Below are positions 38,301-49,890 of a stretch of DNA of 64,000 nt, in pieces (position 1 is the first letter of the stretch; each line of letters opens with the position of its first letter). Location: contig CM040100.1 of the NCBI GenBank assembly GCA_022496805.1, positions 24,085,009 through 24,149,008 of the forward strand. The letters are read 5' to 3'. The notes beneath the pieces are model-generated. The model was not told where the DNA came from, did not search any database, and worked only from the letters and a program-made list of their open reading frames with translations. A program made the position numbers and the translations under genes. This DNA is from Pohlia nutans (taxonomy: Eukaryota > Streptophyta > Bryopsida > Bryales > Mniaceae).

Positions 38301-39731
38301 TCTTATTTACATTTGATTGAACAACTTCTACATCTCAAGTTTTGAACTGATATGAGAATATATTGTTCTTTCCTTAGTTCATTTTTGTTTTTTTTTCTTC
38401 TTTCCTTTGGAGGCTTGCCAAGTTCTTCTCTCTTGCTATTGGTTGTATATTATTTTTTGGGTGTTTTGCCTTTGAGTGATGTTTTTATAAAGAATCTAAA
38501 TCCAATTCAATCTTTCTTTGCATGTCTCCCATCTACCCAACAAATAGGAATGATTCAAAAAGCCATGACCTTGAGTGTTTTCCTTATATTTTAATATTAG
38601 CACAATATGAGTTTAGATCCTTAGAGTTGTATCCAGGCTACCACTTTTCTCTTCGAATTTTTGGGGGCTTGCCACGCATCTCTCTTTATGCTAGCCACTC
38701 TTTGTTAATTAACAAATGAAAACTTGAATATTTACATAGTATTATTATCTTCACATTAGCATTATGCTCAACCTCTACAATTCCCAAGTGCATTAGATAT
38801 CTAAAAACCAACCATTTTAGCAAATTCAAATGCTATAATCTACAATAGTAAATGATTTGAAAAATCTGAAGTATGAACTCAAACTTCAAGATTTGATGAT
38901 TGCTCTTGGACAAAAGTGCTCACCCTTACTTGTGCTTGTTGGGCGTTATTTGAAAAAAATAAAATAGAGTTTGAGGTATGGAAGGCTCAGTAGAAAAGAA
39001 AAATAGAATGTGACTGGCCACAAAGCGAATTTACGAAATGGACAAGAATGAAGGGGCTCCTGACCACAAGGAATTGACTTTGCAAACTGAAGAGCAAGTA
39101 AGGTAACTATACCTTAAAGCGTTCACCTTACCAAGTGAGCCTATTTACACACATAAAACAGAAAATATTTTCAGTGGGTCTTAATAGCAAGTTCAAGAGA
39201 ATTCCAACGCACTTTAGCATGCATTATTTGGACACCATATGAATAAGTTATGAATTTCCAAAGTTCTGACTATAGGTTGACCTTAAAGCGACCCTAAACT
39301 CTGATGTTCAGATTGTGCACATTCTCATCAACAATAGGGTGTGAGAATCTACTTATTACGGAAGATTGAGCTATGGACGCTTTAAGGTAATGGTCGCTTT
39401 TAGATATAGTTACCTTTCAGATCCGTCAAAAAGACGGAAGATTTTTAATTTATGGTTTTTTTTCCTTCAACAAGATAGAGTGGATTCAATGGAAAGTATT
39501 GATGTTTCTTTCAGAGTCAGGTTTGAATAGCCTTGTTATCTGTTTGTTCTCAGGTGAGGATCATGATGTATGTGTAAAGTAGATTGAGAGATGTCAGACA
39601 ATAAGTAACATGAGCAGAAAAATAAAATGATATGGGAATGGAATGATTTTGGCAAGAAGCAAAGCGCTGATTTCCAGGTATTGTGGACTGACGTCGCAGG
39701 GTAAGTTGATCATAAAATTCTGTAACCATGG
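35315..39731. other. Long intergenic stretch, no gene seen
   Basis: AT-rich. Isolated end-like words (TTAGGGGTTAAAG near 36064, TTTAAGAGTTAAG near 36653) suggest more eroded elements. Open frames such as 35258-35557, 36688-36882 and 38352-38594 show no domain, signal or codon support. Confidence 0.4.
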
Positions 39732-40290
39732 TTAACCCCTAAACGTCCAACCGTCTAGAATGTGGATGATGTACAAAATCAAACACAGATTTCTCATCCG
39801 TCATTGACTTTGTAGTGTGAATTTTTTACTATACATTCTATGGGACATTAGCTTCATGCATGTGTGATCTGATTAGAAAGGGAATGATTTGTGAATTTTT
39901 TATGCCTCGTTTCATGTTGTAGTGATTCACCCAAAAATTCGAAGATCTCAGTATAAAAGTGCTCTTAAAAGAGTCAACTCATAAAATTAAGCAACCAAAA
40001 AATCTCCCAAAATCACTACACTTAGAGTATTACATTTCAATCAATCACATCAAATTTCATGTACAAAATTGTCAATAACTTATTTGTAATCAAATTACAA
40101 AAGAATTTTCAAATTCTATACAAAAATATTGGTGACAACAATCATAGATCTAATGGTATGGATAGAATACAAAATTCACAACTTTTATTCATATATCAAG
40201 TTCAAAATATCCCTCTTAGTTACATTTTTATAAGACACCCTTTGAAAATTCTCCAAATCTGGAGAGGGGTGGAGAGGGGTGAGGAGAGTT
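39732..40290 (+). mobile_element. TTAA element with eroded right end
   Basis: Begins TTAACCCCTAAACGTCCAAC. The interior follows the 46370 family in inverted orientation (CTAATGGTATGGATAGAAT, CTCTTAGTTACATTTTTATA). The right end is lost near GGAGAGGGGTGGAGAGGGG. Confidence 0.65.
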
Positions 40291-40319
40291 CGCTGACCCC
40301 AAGGTTCATTACATTTGAA

Positions 40320-40760
40320 ACTATAATGGTTGATTTCTGTAAGTTCGTACAATTATAATAATAATAATAATAATACTCTGTTTTCTGAGCATACTCGAAT
40401 ATCATGGGAAATCTGCCGATAACAGAAATGATGGTATTCTGCAACCACGCAGAGGTGGGTTCATTCCATTACGAATCTAACGATTGATTTGTGTAAGTCC
40501 ATAAAATAATACTAACTCTGTTTTTTCTGTATTGTTAGAAAAACTTATTCTTATGTCGGTGCAGCAGGTTTTTGGTAGAAACCAGCCATGGTCCCCTCTT
40601 TTGAAATCATCTGTTTTCTGCAGTATGTGCATATTCCAATATCATGGCAGAGTTGGTATTCTGTAGTGACCCAGACATTTGAGACTAAGGATTATTGATT
40701 TGTGTAAGTTCATCATAAAATAATGCTCTGTTTTCTGCAGTATGAGCATGTTGTCATGTT
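40320..40760 (+). repeat. Imperfect tandem triplication
   Basis: Three diverged units each contain GATTTxTGTAAGTxC, AATAATxCTCTGTTTTCTG and GAGCATxxTCxxxTATCATG. Units start near 40330, 40473 and 40691. A TAATAA microsatellite lies in the first. No coding was recognised. Confidence 0.6.
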
Positions 40761-40938
40761 AAAAAAATTGTATTTTAATGTATGAGCTCCAATTAGGTAC
40801 TGGATATGCACTGGCTGACAGCTCCGCGGGTACCGAGACCAACATACTATTTCTCTGACTTAGCTTTCCTGTCACCCTGGCTGGGGTGTTTGTATTTGTA
40901 TTTATTTTTCTTATTGTAATAGATTTTAACTATTTGTG

Positions 40939-40956
40939 AAAAAAAAAAAAAAAAAA
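40939..40956 (+). repeat. A18 tract
   Basis: An A run follows about 150 bases of non-coding sequence ending TTTTAACTATTTGTG; ACTATTT follows it. It may be the tail of a retroposed transcript, but the flanking repeat is too short to be sure. Confidence 0.35.
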
Positions 40957-41345
40957 CTATTTCATGGTATTATTTCACCTAAGAATGGCTGCATTGGACG
41001 GAGCGACTGCATTATATGCACACTTCTGGGATTCTGATTTGATGTGTCCCAAAACCAAATAAACAGTCCGCACATGACGCTCTGCCATGTAAGACCCCAT
41101 TTCCCTTTTTTCCCATCATTCTGCGGGATATGAATTATTTCATGCCGCTGAGCTACTGTATCCCAAATCTCCATATCAGTTGGTGTCTGATAGAAGAACA
41201 AATGAAAACCCACATTAGTAGAAAAGGTGGCACTGCCGAGGGAGATGCCCAGGCAAGTAGTGCCCAATTCCACGCATGCACAGTGATTTTGCCTTGGCAT
41301 AGCGCCACCTTCTCTACTAGTGCCAGCTTCAGAAGAAACTTTGCA

Positions 41346-41800
41346 GATAGAGTAGAGGTGTCAGATGTAAAGCAGTGCCTACATGGTCCACTCACAATTG
41401 TGAGACTCTCACCAAAACAATCACCTTCTACTTGCAAATTGAAATCGAGGGGTTTTGCCACCACCCTTCAAAGAGACACTAGTCACGTCCTCGCCTTGTG
41501 AAAGCTCGTTGCAGAAGCGTGGCAAATACTTGAACTCTGACACCCCTATTGAACAGGTTGGGTAATTCTGCACTCTAATGTTTCACTCCAGATAGAGTAG
41601 GCGAGACATTTTCCTGCATGGTGCATCGCATGATCCACACTCACAATCGTGAGACCCTCACCAAAACAATTGCCTTCTATTTGCAAACACTAACCACATC
41701 CTCGAAGCGCGCGCAAGAGCTGGGGCAAATACTTGTGCTCTGACACCCTGTTGAACAGGTTGGGTAGTTGTGCACTCTAATGTTTCACCAAAGTTACAAG
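41346..41800 (+). repeat. Two diverged tandem units of about 240 bp
   Basis: AGATAGAGTAGxxG starts units at 41346 and 41590. Shared words include CTCACCAAAACAATxxCCTTC, GACACCC and GAACAGGTTGGGTA. Lies downstream of the CENH3 stop codon and could be in its 3' region; not coding. Confidence 0.65.
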
Positions 41801-42453
41801 GTGCCATAGTTGTAGAACCAACACTAAATGAGAATATTGCAAAATTTAGATACATCGAGCCAGGTGTGGATGGCACCAAGAAACCTAGACTAATAAAAAT
41901 GTTGTCAATGCAATCACTCCCTTAGTGCAATGGGGAGTGGAATAGCAAAGAATCAGAACATTGTAAAGCTCATCTGTCTGACACACCCTCAAAAGTCGGG
42001 TAGATTCTGATCCTATTCTAGCAAGCATTCAAATTTCGACAACTTTAGCTAAAGAATATAAGGATAGGCCCTCAAAAACAATCAAAACGGTCAAATTCCC
42101 TGCATACTGAACAATGATGGTGCATCATTCATTTCTGGGGGCATTTGTCAAGTACCTTCGAGAGTTCGTGCAGTTGATATGTTGCCACTGGTGAGAGCTT
42201 GATGTTCCAGTACACCTGATATATATTTGACTGCCACCTTTGGAGGATGCCTTTAGAATGGATAGGCCTGTTCTGGGCTTGGATTGTACAGTACTTTGTT
42301 TTGTGCAAGGACATCTCCTTTTCATTTGCGTTGAATTTAAAAATAATAATTTGGATAGGCCTAACTGCTTTCAATAGGATGTATCTGAATCCCAGGTCTC
42401 TGAATCCAAAGTTTCTAAAGGCGAGGCAATTAAAATGGATTTACCACAAGGTG

Positions 42454-43207
42454 TCATGCTGCTTTTTCAATGACACCGCGTAGTCGTCTGGCCAACTGCA
42501 AGTCCTTGGGCACTGCAAATGTCAAAAGCACTATGTTAGTTCGATGCACACTTGGTACATGTAAGTTATCTGACAGCTCATTATCTGTGAACTGATATAC
42601 AATGGCCGAATAGTAAAGGCTGAGTTTTAAGGAACCGGAGTAGTTTGAGTTGCGCAAGTGGAAACTGGAGCCGTTTTAAGTTTCCTAACTGAAAATTTGA
42701 GCCTCATATCTATACCTGTCCTAGAGCTCAAGGTTTCAGCTGGCCATCTCAAAACTCATCTGAGCTTTAGTTTTCAAAGCTCTAGGCACTTGTAAGTACT
42801 AGCTTTCAAGGTTTTGAGCACTTGAATGTCACATATTTGGCGCTCTGAAATCTGCCGTTTTAACGAATATGAAGCAATCCAAACATTCAAAGCCAATGAA
42901 AAAGAGATGGGACTTATTACTTATGGTTACTCGCTTAGCATGGATAGCGCACAAATTCGTGTCTTCAAACAAATGGACTATGTAGTCTTCAGTTGCCTGC
43001 AAAAGTCAATGAAAAGAATATTATCAAGAGGACTATGAAGTCTCATTATCAGATGCAGTCTCTTATAAAGACGCTCTCGATGATAGTATATACGGTAGTC
43101 TTGCATAGAGAGGCATTTCTTTTCGGTGTTGGAAGTGTGATTTCGGGATGACATGACAAAGTGCTGCTCTTGTCAACTACATAAGAGCATGCATGCATAT
43201 GCATATA

Positions 43208-43302
<95 letters not shown>

Positions 43303-44684
43303 CCAGCATCATAATACTGTATCATGAAAAATAGCTTTGTTTATTGGATGCAATGTACCTCTTGGAGGGCTGTCAATGCTTCTGCCGTCCATCGAGACAC
43401 ATCGCTTGCATACATAGACGTAATTTCTTTGACCTGCACATCATTGGCATTAGCAGACAGTCAGCATTACTCTCACTTCTGCCACTTCAATATGACGCTG
43501 TTTAACCCCTAAAGGACCAAAGATTCACAGTTTTAATATGAAAAATTCAATTTATCATATTATGAAAATATAATTCAGATGGGACCAAATTTTATATCAC
43601 CGGAACTAGTGAAGATCATTGCATGTGTTGGTCAAAAAATAAATAAATTTGAACAAGAGGACGTCCAAATAAGGCCTACTCAGAACTGTTAAAAAAACAT
43701 GGAGCCCAATTTACGGGTTAACATGAAGTCAATGCAGGATATGAACCTGTAAAAGACGAAGGATTCATAATTTTAAATGATCATGTTGTGAAAAGTAGAA
43801 TTCAGATGTGGCCAAATTTTATATCGTTAGAACATTGCATGTCTTGGTCAGTAAATAAATAAAATTGAACAGAAACTCAGTCCCCATATGACCTACTCAA
43901 AAAGAAATGAGATCCAATTTTCGGCTTCTTGATCCTTTAGGGTTAACCTTCTCATGGAATTCGTGATCGCATACTATTTATTCTCTAAATCGAATAATGC
44001 GGTACTTGGAGTCAATACGGCTTCCACTAAATCCGTGATAAGGTTACTTCTCTTCTGAGATTGTTTCTAGATCCTCTCAATAGACATCATTCTCTTCAAA
44101 AAGCATTCAACACAACGTTTCTTGAACTGTCAAGAATTAGTCGGCTCATCTAGTTTACCCACTCAAGTAAGCAAGACATTGTTTCACTATTAAGATTAGT
44201 GCATTCGAATTCAAAATTTTAAACCACAGATGGTTTTGAAGAACATCTTCACGAGGGTTTGGAACATCATGCGCAGCTTGTAACACACACACACACACCG
44301 CTTAAACCCTAAAAACCAACACTCACAGTCCTTGTTGCATTAACTGATGGCAGACTTGAATGTAAAGAATCATCTCGTCTCATACGAATCCGCGTGAAAG
44401 ATGAACTACCGGTCGACTGGAAACAGACAAATGTTTCTTGCAGCAGAGGAAATACATATAAATGCAAAGAGGAAAGAAAAATAGTGAAGACTTACATAGC
44501 GAGCGAACGGAAGCCTGGGAATGAGGAGGTCGCAGGTCTTTTGGTAACGCCGAATTTCTTGCAATGCCTTGGTGCCCGGTCTCCATCGATGCGACCTTCG
44601 AGCTGCAGCAGCAGCAGCTCCACCGGCAGCGCTTGTGGACGCCCGGTTGTTGCCATGCTGAGGGGTCGATTTCCTCCTCGCCAT
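42454..44684 (-). CDS. CENH3: Centromeric histone H3 (CENH3), four exons
   Basis: Minus-strand exons 44684-44496, 43433-43359, 42996-42921 and 42512-42454 join in frame (splice phases 0, 0, 1) to 132 codons plus TGA. Donors are GTAAGT, GTACAT, GTAATA; acceptors all end GCAG. The product replaces H3 in centromeric nucleosomes and marks the kinetochore site. Exon 1 has a variable 30-residue tail with an Ala run, then the histone core ([30 protein letters not shown]). Exon 2 gives [19 protein letters not shown], with loop 1 one residue longer than canonical H3 and the Trp typical of CENH3. Exon 3 has [18 protein letters not shown]; exon 4 ends [15 protein letters not shown]. The tail is short and unlike canonical H3 ARTKQTARKS. 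A long TA microsatellite lies in intron 2. No defect is seen. Confidence 0.93.
43203..43300. repeat. (TA)n microsatellite in CENH3 intron 2
   Basis: About 98 bases of TA. Likely length-polymorphic. Confidence 0.95.
43502..43721. mobile_element. Short CCCCTAAAGGACC element in CENH3 intron 1
   Basis: Begins TTAACCCCTAAAGGACCAA and ends TTTACGGGTTAA. Related, inverted, to 33164-33401. Confidence 0.6.
43722..43945. mobile_element. Second adjacent short element in CENH3 intron 1
   Basis: Contains GTAAAAGACGAAGGATTCAT and ends GATCCTTTAGGGTTAA. It repeats the interior of 43502-43721 (CCAAATTTTATATCxxxxGAAC). The left border is eroded. Confidence 0.5.
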
Positions 44685-44702
44685 TGCTATTCTATTCTAT
44701 TG

Positions 44703-44850
44703 CAGCGGCTCCACCTTAAACCCTAAACCCTAAACCGCATCTCCATTGCTACATTTCTACTGCAACTCCGCTGAATGAAAGAATCCCCCCCTCCCGCAAA
44801 TTCACCATGTGTGCATGCACACAAGGAGAGGCAAGAGTGCGCGGGAAATG
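44703..44850 (-). promoter_or_regulatory. CENH3 promoter: telo-box repeats and E2F-type site
   Basis: Upstream of the CENH3 ATG (44684), about 30 bases away, lies TTAAACCCTAAACCCTAAACC (telo-box type; AAACCCTAA is common in plant cell-cycle and translation genes). At 44841-44848 the plus strand reads GCGGGAAA, that is TTTCCCGC on the gene strand, the E2F consensus. Arabidopsis CENH3 is known to be E2F-regulated. No clear TATA box was seen. Confidence 0.65.
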
Positions 44851-45750
44851 GTAATCCCCCCTCCAGCAGACCTGGCATCTAGGACCGACGTAGATTTCAG
44901 CATTGCCAGAGTGGCCCTTCTTGTTCTTTATAAATGCAGGTCTAGAGTCGTTCTTGACTGGAATTGTGATGTAATGAGAGTTGTGGTCTGTCAATTGGTA
45001 AAGCCCCGTCCAAGACGTGGTACCTCGGATAATCGTAGATTTCAGCATCGAGAGTATAATGCTTGGTTGCCGTGTGACGATTGTTGTGGATATTTCTTGG
45101 GTGTTCGGGTGTCGATGATCGTTTCAAGGCCGTGGTGGAACTGCATTGCATAAGTCGGTGAATGCTTTGGAGTGATTCATTGAAGCTGGGTTTTAGGGTT
45201 TAGAGGTGGATTGTGTGGGGGAGTGCACTTTGTTACTTTAGGTGTTCAGTTTGCGTCAGCTTCTTGTGCACTGCGAGGGGAGATTCGTTGAGGTCTTATT
45301 ATCTCTGCAGGTAAGTCGGTGGCTACCTCTGGTTTATGTTTCTCTCATTTTTGGGAGTACGAATGCACTGCATTTGTGCCGTCGGATCATTGTTTTTGTT
45401 TCATGGAGGTTTGTAGGGTTTAAGGATATCACACAGAAATTGCTGAGCAGACATAACTGGTTGTATGATTCCTCGATTGTCGTCCATGACGAGAGTTCAA
45501 ACCTGTGGCCATGATCGAGTAGGACGAATTACTTGGGGGTGAAAGGTTCTTCTGGTGTCATTTTTTCATTTTCAGGGATTTGAGTAAACAGACGTTGTGC
45601 AGGAAAGGAAACATCGCCCCGATCGGTGTGCATCTCGAAAGTGTGAGAGGCAGACGACGCAACCGGGTAAGTCTTTGCACGCTAGTTTAAATTCTCTTCA
45701 CTTTGAAACGGTGTCATTAAGAGGACCCCTGTTCAGACATTTGTTCCTCG
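44851..45750 (+). other. Possible divergent non-coding transcript region
   Basis: GC higher than the surroundings. Two exon-like blocks bounded by splice-like words are seen: one ending CTCTGCAG/GTAAGT at 45309-45316, the other between TTTTCAG at 45569 and GGGTAAGT at 45666. Together they look like a 5' leader transcribed away from CENH3. No protein was recognised in any frame. Confidence 0.3.
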
Positions 45751-45823
45751 GCGCCTGTAGCTCAGTGGATAGAGCGTCTGTTTCCTAAGCAGAAAGTCGT
45801 AGGTTCGACCCCTACCTGGCGCG
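45751..45823 (+). tRNA. tRNA-Arg (anticodon CCT)
   Basis: Full cloverleaf of 73 bases. Acceptor GCGCCTG/CTGGCGC (one T-T mismatch), D-arm GCTC-GAGC, anticodon arm TCTGT-TTCCTAA-GCAGA with CCT at 45784-45786, T-arm GTAGG-TTCGACC-CCTAC, discriminator G. No intron. A and B box sequences are intact. It decodes AGG. Second copy at 48495. Confidence 0.96.
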
Positions 45824-46369
45824 TACCAAATACTTATACTACATAGTACATCGTCTCACCTTTTTTTTTTATTCCAAGTATAGGGACTGTTGAATATTCC
45901 AGATTCTGGTTTTTTAAGACTGCAATTTTGCTAACAACTTTAGCGTTCTTGCGCATGTTTTTTGTGCATTAAAAAGTAAACACTCTCTATGTACCATAAG
46001 GTTGATAGGAAGTTTTCATTTATGGGATTGTGGGTGATAGGAGGTTTTTATTTGTAGGATTGTGGGTGATAGGAAGTATTGACATTGAGTGGTGGGAATG
46101 CCCTTTGTCTTGAAGATGCTCTTTGGGGAGACAAGGGAGATTGTTATTTTTACCTTCTTCTGCAAAATAGAGGTTAGAATGAATGCAAAGTTTTGAAGTT
46201 CCAATTTGTTTGGGAGATTTTAGTTTTTCAATCATTCATCCGTTTTAGGTTTGTTTAAAGAACAAGAACTTTGAAATTGAACTCTCAATATTGTTTATCA
46301 ATGAGTGGAAGAGAAATTAGCTATTAGTTAATTGATCGGACCGTGTAAGTTGTCATTGCATGTTGTATT
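45824..46369 (+). repeat. Tandem duplication, copy A flank
   Basis: Downstream of the tRNA, the blocks AACAACTTTAGCGTTCTTGC (about 45930) and GATAGGAAGTTTTCATT (46006) to about 46320 match 48660-48720 and 49622-49890 after the second tRNA. No coding. Confidence 0.75.
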
Positions 46370-46943
46370 TTAACCCCTAAACGTCCTCACCTCTCTTCAA
46401 ATTTGAAGAATTTCAAAGATGTCTTATAAAATGTAACTAAGAGGGATATTTTGAACTTGATATACTAATCAAAGTTGTACATTATGAATTTTTGATTCTA
46501 TCCATACAGATAGATTTATGATTGTTGTCACCAATATTTTTGTGTAAAATTTGAAACTCAAAATTCAAAATTCTTTTGTAATTGGATTACGAATAAGATA
46601 TTGAAAATTTGTACATGAAATTTGTTGTGATGGGTTGAAATGTAATACTCTAAGCGTAGTGATTTTTGGAGGTCAATTGGTTGCTTAATTTTATGAGTTG
46701 AATTTTTTAAGAGCTCTTTTACACTAAAATCTTCGAAATTTTGGATGAATCACTACAACATGAAATGAGGCATAAAAATTTCACAAATCATCACCTTACT
46801 AATCAATCACACATGCATGAAGCTAACTTCCCATAAAATATATTGTAAAAATCCACAGTGCAAAGAGTCAATGACGGATGAAAAAACTGTGTTTGATTAT
46901 GTACATCGTTCACTTTCTAGACGGTTGGATATTTAGGGGTTAA
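46370..46943 (-). mobile_element. TTAA-flanked element (about 575-bp family)
   Basis: 574 bp, begins TTAACCCCTAAACGTCC and ends GGATATTTAGGGGTTAA. Inverted relative of 39732. Confidence 0.8.
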
Positions 46944-46968
46944 GGCTAGAAGTATAGAGAACATCCTT

Positions 46969-47201
46969 TTAACCCCTAAACGTCTGAAAGTGCCTTTGCG
47001 GCCAGTAGAATACGGTGTATTTCTCTAGTATTTGGAATGGATCCAAACCTTTTATAGGTTTGAATTCAACACAGAAGCTGAAATTTACATCAATGCGGTT
47101 CTAGTGAGCTATTGAGATCCCAATTTAGAGCTTCTTGTTGGTAGCAAATACCAATTATACGGCCACGTATCTACTATCCCCATGGGACGTTTAGGGGTTA
47201 A
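46969..47201. mobile_element. 233-bp TTAA-flanked element
   Basis: Begins TTAACCCCTAAACGTC and ends GGGACGTTTAGGGGTTAA: near-perfect terminal repeats around a different, short interior. It shows that unrelated interiors share the same ends. Confidence 0.8.
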
Positions 47202-48494
47202 AGGTTGATTGAGGTCTTTGGAAGGATTGTACACTTAGAAACATTCTTCAGTAACTTTTCTTTTCAAAACAAATAACAATCATAATGTATTTGGTTCATA
47301 TTTTTTGAGCTTTTATGGAAATCAAGTACAATTGTTGTGAAATTGAAATGATATTAGGAAAGCATCTTCACCTTGAAATATTCATTTTAATCCCTAGAGG
47401 GCCATGCTCATCCCTAAAATTTTATCACTTTCTCATGATGCTTTCAAAAAGGCAATTGTATCTCTTAATTGGTGTTCATGTAGAAAACTTCACCATTGAA
47501 GCTCAAAGAGGATTTAGTCGTGAGACTGTATATCAATTTTCAGAACAATCTACTGTATAATTTATATGATTATAAGGTTCAATCATGAGTTGTTTTCCGA
47601 AAATTTTGAGCAAAATCAACAGGTCATTCGTTTCAAACTTTCTCATAAATTCTAAAACCATGATTAGCATTTGAAATTTCAGGAGCATACAGAGAATGAT
47701 GTACTATATCTAGGTGCTCACAAAAAAAGGTGTTCTAAAATTAAATACAACAACAATGGTTGATTCTCAAAGATTTATATTTGAGTGAAGTGACTTGTTG
47801 GTAACTTGTTGGTAACTCGTTGAGCCGGTGTTTGTAATCGTTATTAATTGTTACATTGCATAAAATGTGTAAAGATTTCAAATTTAATTTTTGGAATATT
47901 CCAAAATATTCCAAAATAATATAAAATATGTAAAAAAAATTCCAAAAATTCCAAAGATTTTGAAAAGATTTCATTTAAAATATATTTAAACATTTTTCGT
48001 AATTATTATTATATAGTGTTAATGATGCAATAATGGCAAATGTTTTACATATTGTACACTTTTTTTATTTGACATATGTGACGTCCTAGTGTGGAAATAC
48101 CCTCTAGGTCATCAACCTCCTTAACTACCACGTCCCAAGTTCACCTACGTTGATGTTTTAGTTTTTTCCCGGTGAATTGATCAACGTAATTGCAAATTTT
48201 GGAGAATTTTTGTGTTCTCGTAATGTTATTTAGAGAATTGATGAAAATAACAACATTACTTCCTCCAAATAGTAAATTTTGTAACACTAAACATGTAGAG
48301 GTGTTTGTTTTTGAAAAATTCCCCTAAATAGATTTTGACTTGGATTGGTATGATTCAAATTGGGTTGAAAAGTAGACTTGGATTCCCACTAGAAAATAAT
48401 TTTAATTTATTCAAAAAATTATTTTTCCAAGCTCGGGCAGCCCTCAAAACTGAGCACCGAGACCATCGGCCTGTGCATGCGAGTCATCAAGTCA
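47202..48494. other. Intergenic with dispersed repeat
   Basis: 47205-47400 (AAAGGTTGATTG to CCTTGAAATATTCA) repeats at 53481-53650, each following a TTAA-type element end. A GC-richer patch at 48430-48494 leads into the second tRNA. No gene was recognised. Confidence 0.45.
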
Positions 48495-48567
48495 GCGCCT
48501 GTAGCTCAGTGGATAGAGCGTCTGTTTCCTAAGCAGAAAGTCGTAGGTTCGACCCCTACCTGGCGCG
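48495..48567 (+). tRNA. tRNA-Arg (anticodon CCT), second copy
   Basis: Identical over all 73 bases to 45751-45823; CCT at 48528-48530. The downstream flank is also duplicated, so this is a tandem segmental copy about 2.74 kb away. Both copies look functional. Confidence 0.96.
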
Positions 48568-48848
48568 TATGGGACGGTCTCTCTTACAATCTTTCTCCTC
48601 ACTCCCCTCTTTGATCCTGTGCAAGTATAGAATACCAGGGATAGTGGAATATTCAAGATTCTGTTTTTCTTATACTGCAATTTGATAACAACTTTAGCGT
48701 TCTTGCGCACTTTTTTCTTCGTAAAGCCCTCAAAGCTAAAGACTCAGACTTTCTATGTGCAGGATGTAATTTCTTGTAATTCCCTCGGCAAGGGAAAATG
48801 GTTATGACGGGGATTACATACCCGTGAACTCTAATTGACAGTTGGGCT

Positions 48849-48992
48849 TTGAATCCAATACTTCACGGCAATTTCTTCATAAACATTCCCGTGATCAACA
48901 TCTACGCCAAGGATTTATTCCGTGATCTCAAGCTGTACGCCGGAATAATCAATCCCCTCAAGGTGATTGATTACCCTATACCAAACTATGTA
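48849..48992 (+). other. Exon-like coding fragment, unrecognised
   Basis: 48 codons with GC-rich third positions unlike the AT-rich neighbourhood: NPILHGNFFINIPVINIYAK, then LYAGIINPLKVIDYPIPNY. It is cut at the border of the element at 48993. It may be an exon fragment of a host gene carried into the duplication. No family is recognised and no flanking splice partners were found. Confidence 0.3.
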
Positions 48993-49582
48993 CACTGCTC
49001 GGCCATAAGTTTCCGTCACTGTCTCTTACAGAGGCAGAAACAGTGCAGAATTCCAAATTTCGAAATGACACTACAAGTGGTAAAATTATTCCACTCTGAA
49101 ATTGTAAAGTGCTTTGGTGAGATAATTGAGTCTTCTTCAAAAGTATGATAAGAAATTTCAATATTTTGAGATTTTTTGTATGAGATACAAAATAAACACA
49201 AAAAAAATGGATTAAAAACTCAGCAACTTTGGATTTGAAACTTCAAAATTTGATATCTTAGTCAATAATGCTTCAAAATGCATGTTCATTTTTTCACATG
49301 ATTCTAAAAAGGATCCCCATTCCTTTTGTTATGATTATTATATTCTTTAAGTAACAAGGTATGTTGCTACATATGTTTGAATTAAGTAGGTCAAAAAATG
49401 GGTTTTAATTTCAAGTAGATATTGTTCAAAATGAAATATTTCTTGTCAAAACTCATATGTATGTGTAGTGTATCTTGTGTTCTCCATCTTGTTCAAATCT
49501 CACTCAAAGATTCTAATTTTATCAATTTTCATGTCCATTTTTCATTCAGAAGGAAGTGACGGAAACTTATGGCTGGGCATTG
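48993..49582. mobile_element. 590-bp non-autonomous TA-flanked TIR element
   Basis: Left end CACTGCTCGGCCATAAGTTT, right end (other strand) CAATGCCCAGCCATAAGTTT, both running on to CCGTCAC; TA on each side (48991-48992, 49583-49584). The interior resembles the arm of the fold-back at 52200-53070. Consistent with a Tc1/mariner-type MITE. Confidence 0.75.
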
Positions 49583-49890
49583 TACTTGAGCTCTAATCTC
49601 TATGTATTATAAAATGGAAGATTGATAGGAAGTTTTCATTCATGGGATTGTGGGTGATAGGAAGTTTTTATTCATAGAATTGTAGGTGATAGGGAGTATT
49701 GATCTTAAGTGGTGTAAATGCTCTTTGTCTTGAAGATACTCTTTGCGAAGACAAAAGAGATTGCTATTGTTACCTTTTTCTGCAAACTACACAGTAGATG
49801 ATAAGATGTATGCAAAGTTTTCAAGTTTTGAAATGTACACAAGATTGAACTCTCGATATTGTTTCTCAGTGGATGAGTGGTAGAACAATT
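49583..49890 (+). repeat. Tandem duplication, copy B flank
   Basis: Matches 46000-46320 (GATAGGAAGTTTTCATTCATG, GTCTTGAAGATACTCTTTG). Interrupted on its left by the 48993-49582 insertion. Confidence 0.75.

Noticed and set aside
43049..43312. Tyr-Ile repeat frame near CENH3
   Set aside because: Microsatellite within CENH3 intron 2.
44340..44395. Candidate extra CENH3 exon on the minus strand
   Set aside because: Splice-like words and a Ser/Arg-rich frame were considered, but the exon at 43433-43359 continues the histone fold directly from exon 1 in phase 0, leaving no room for it.
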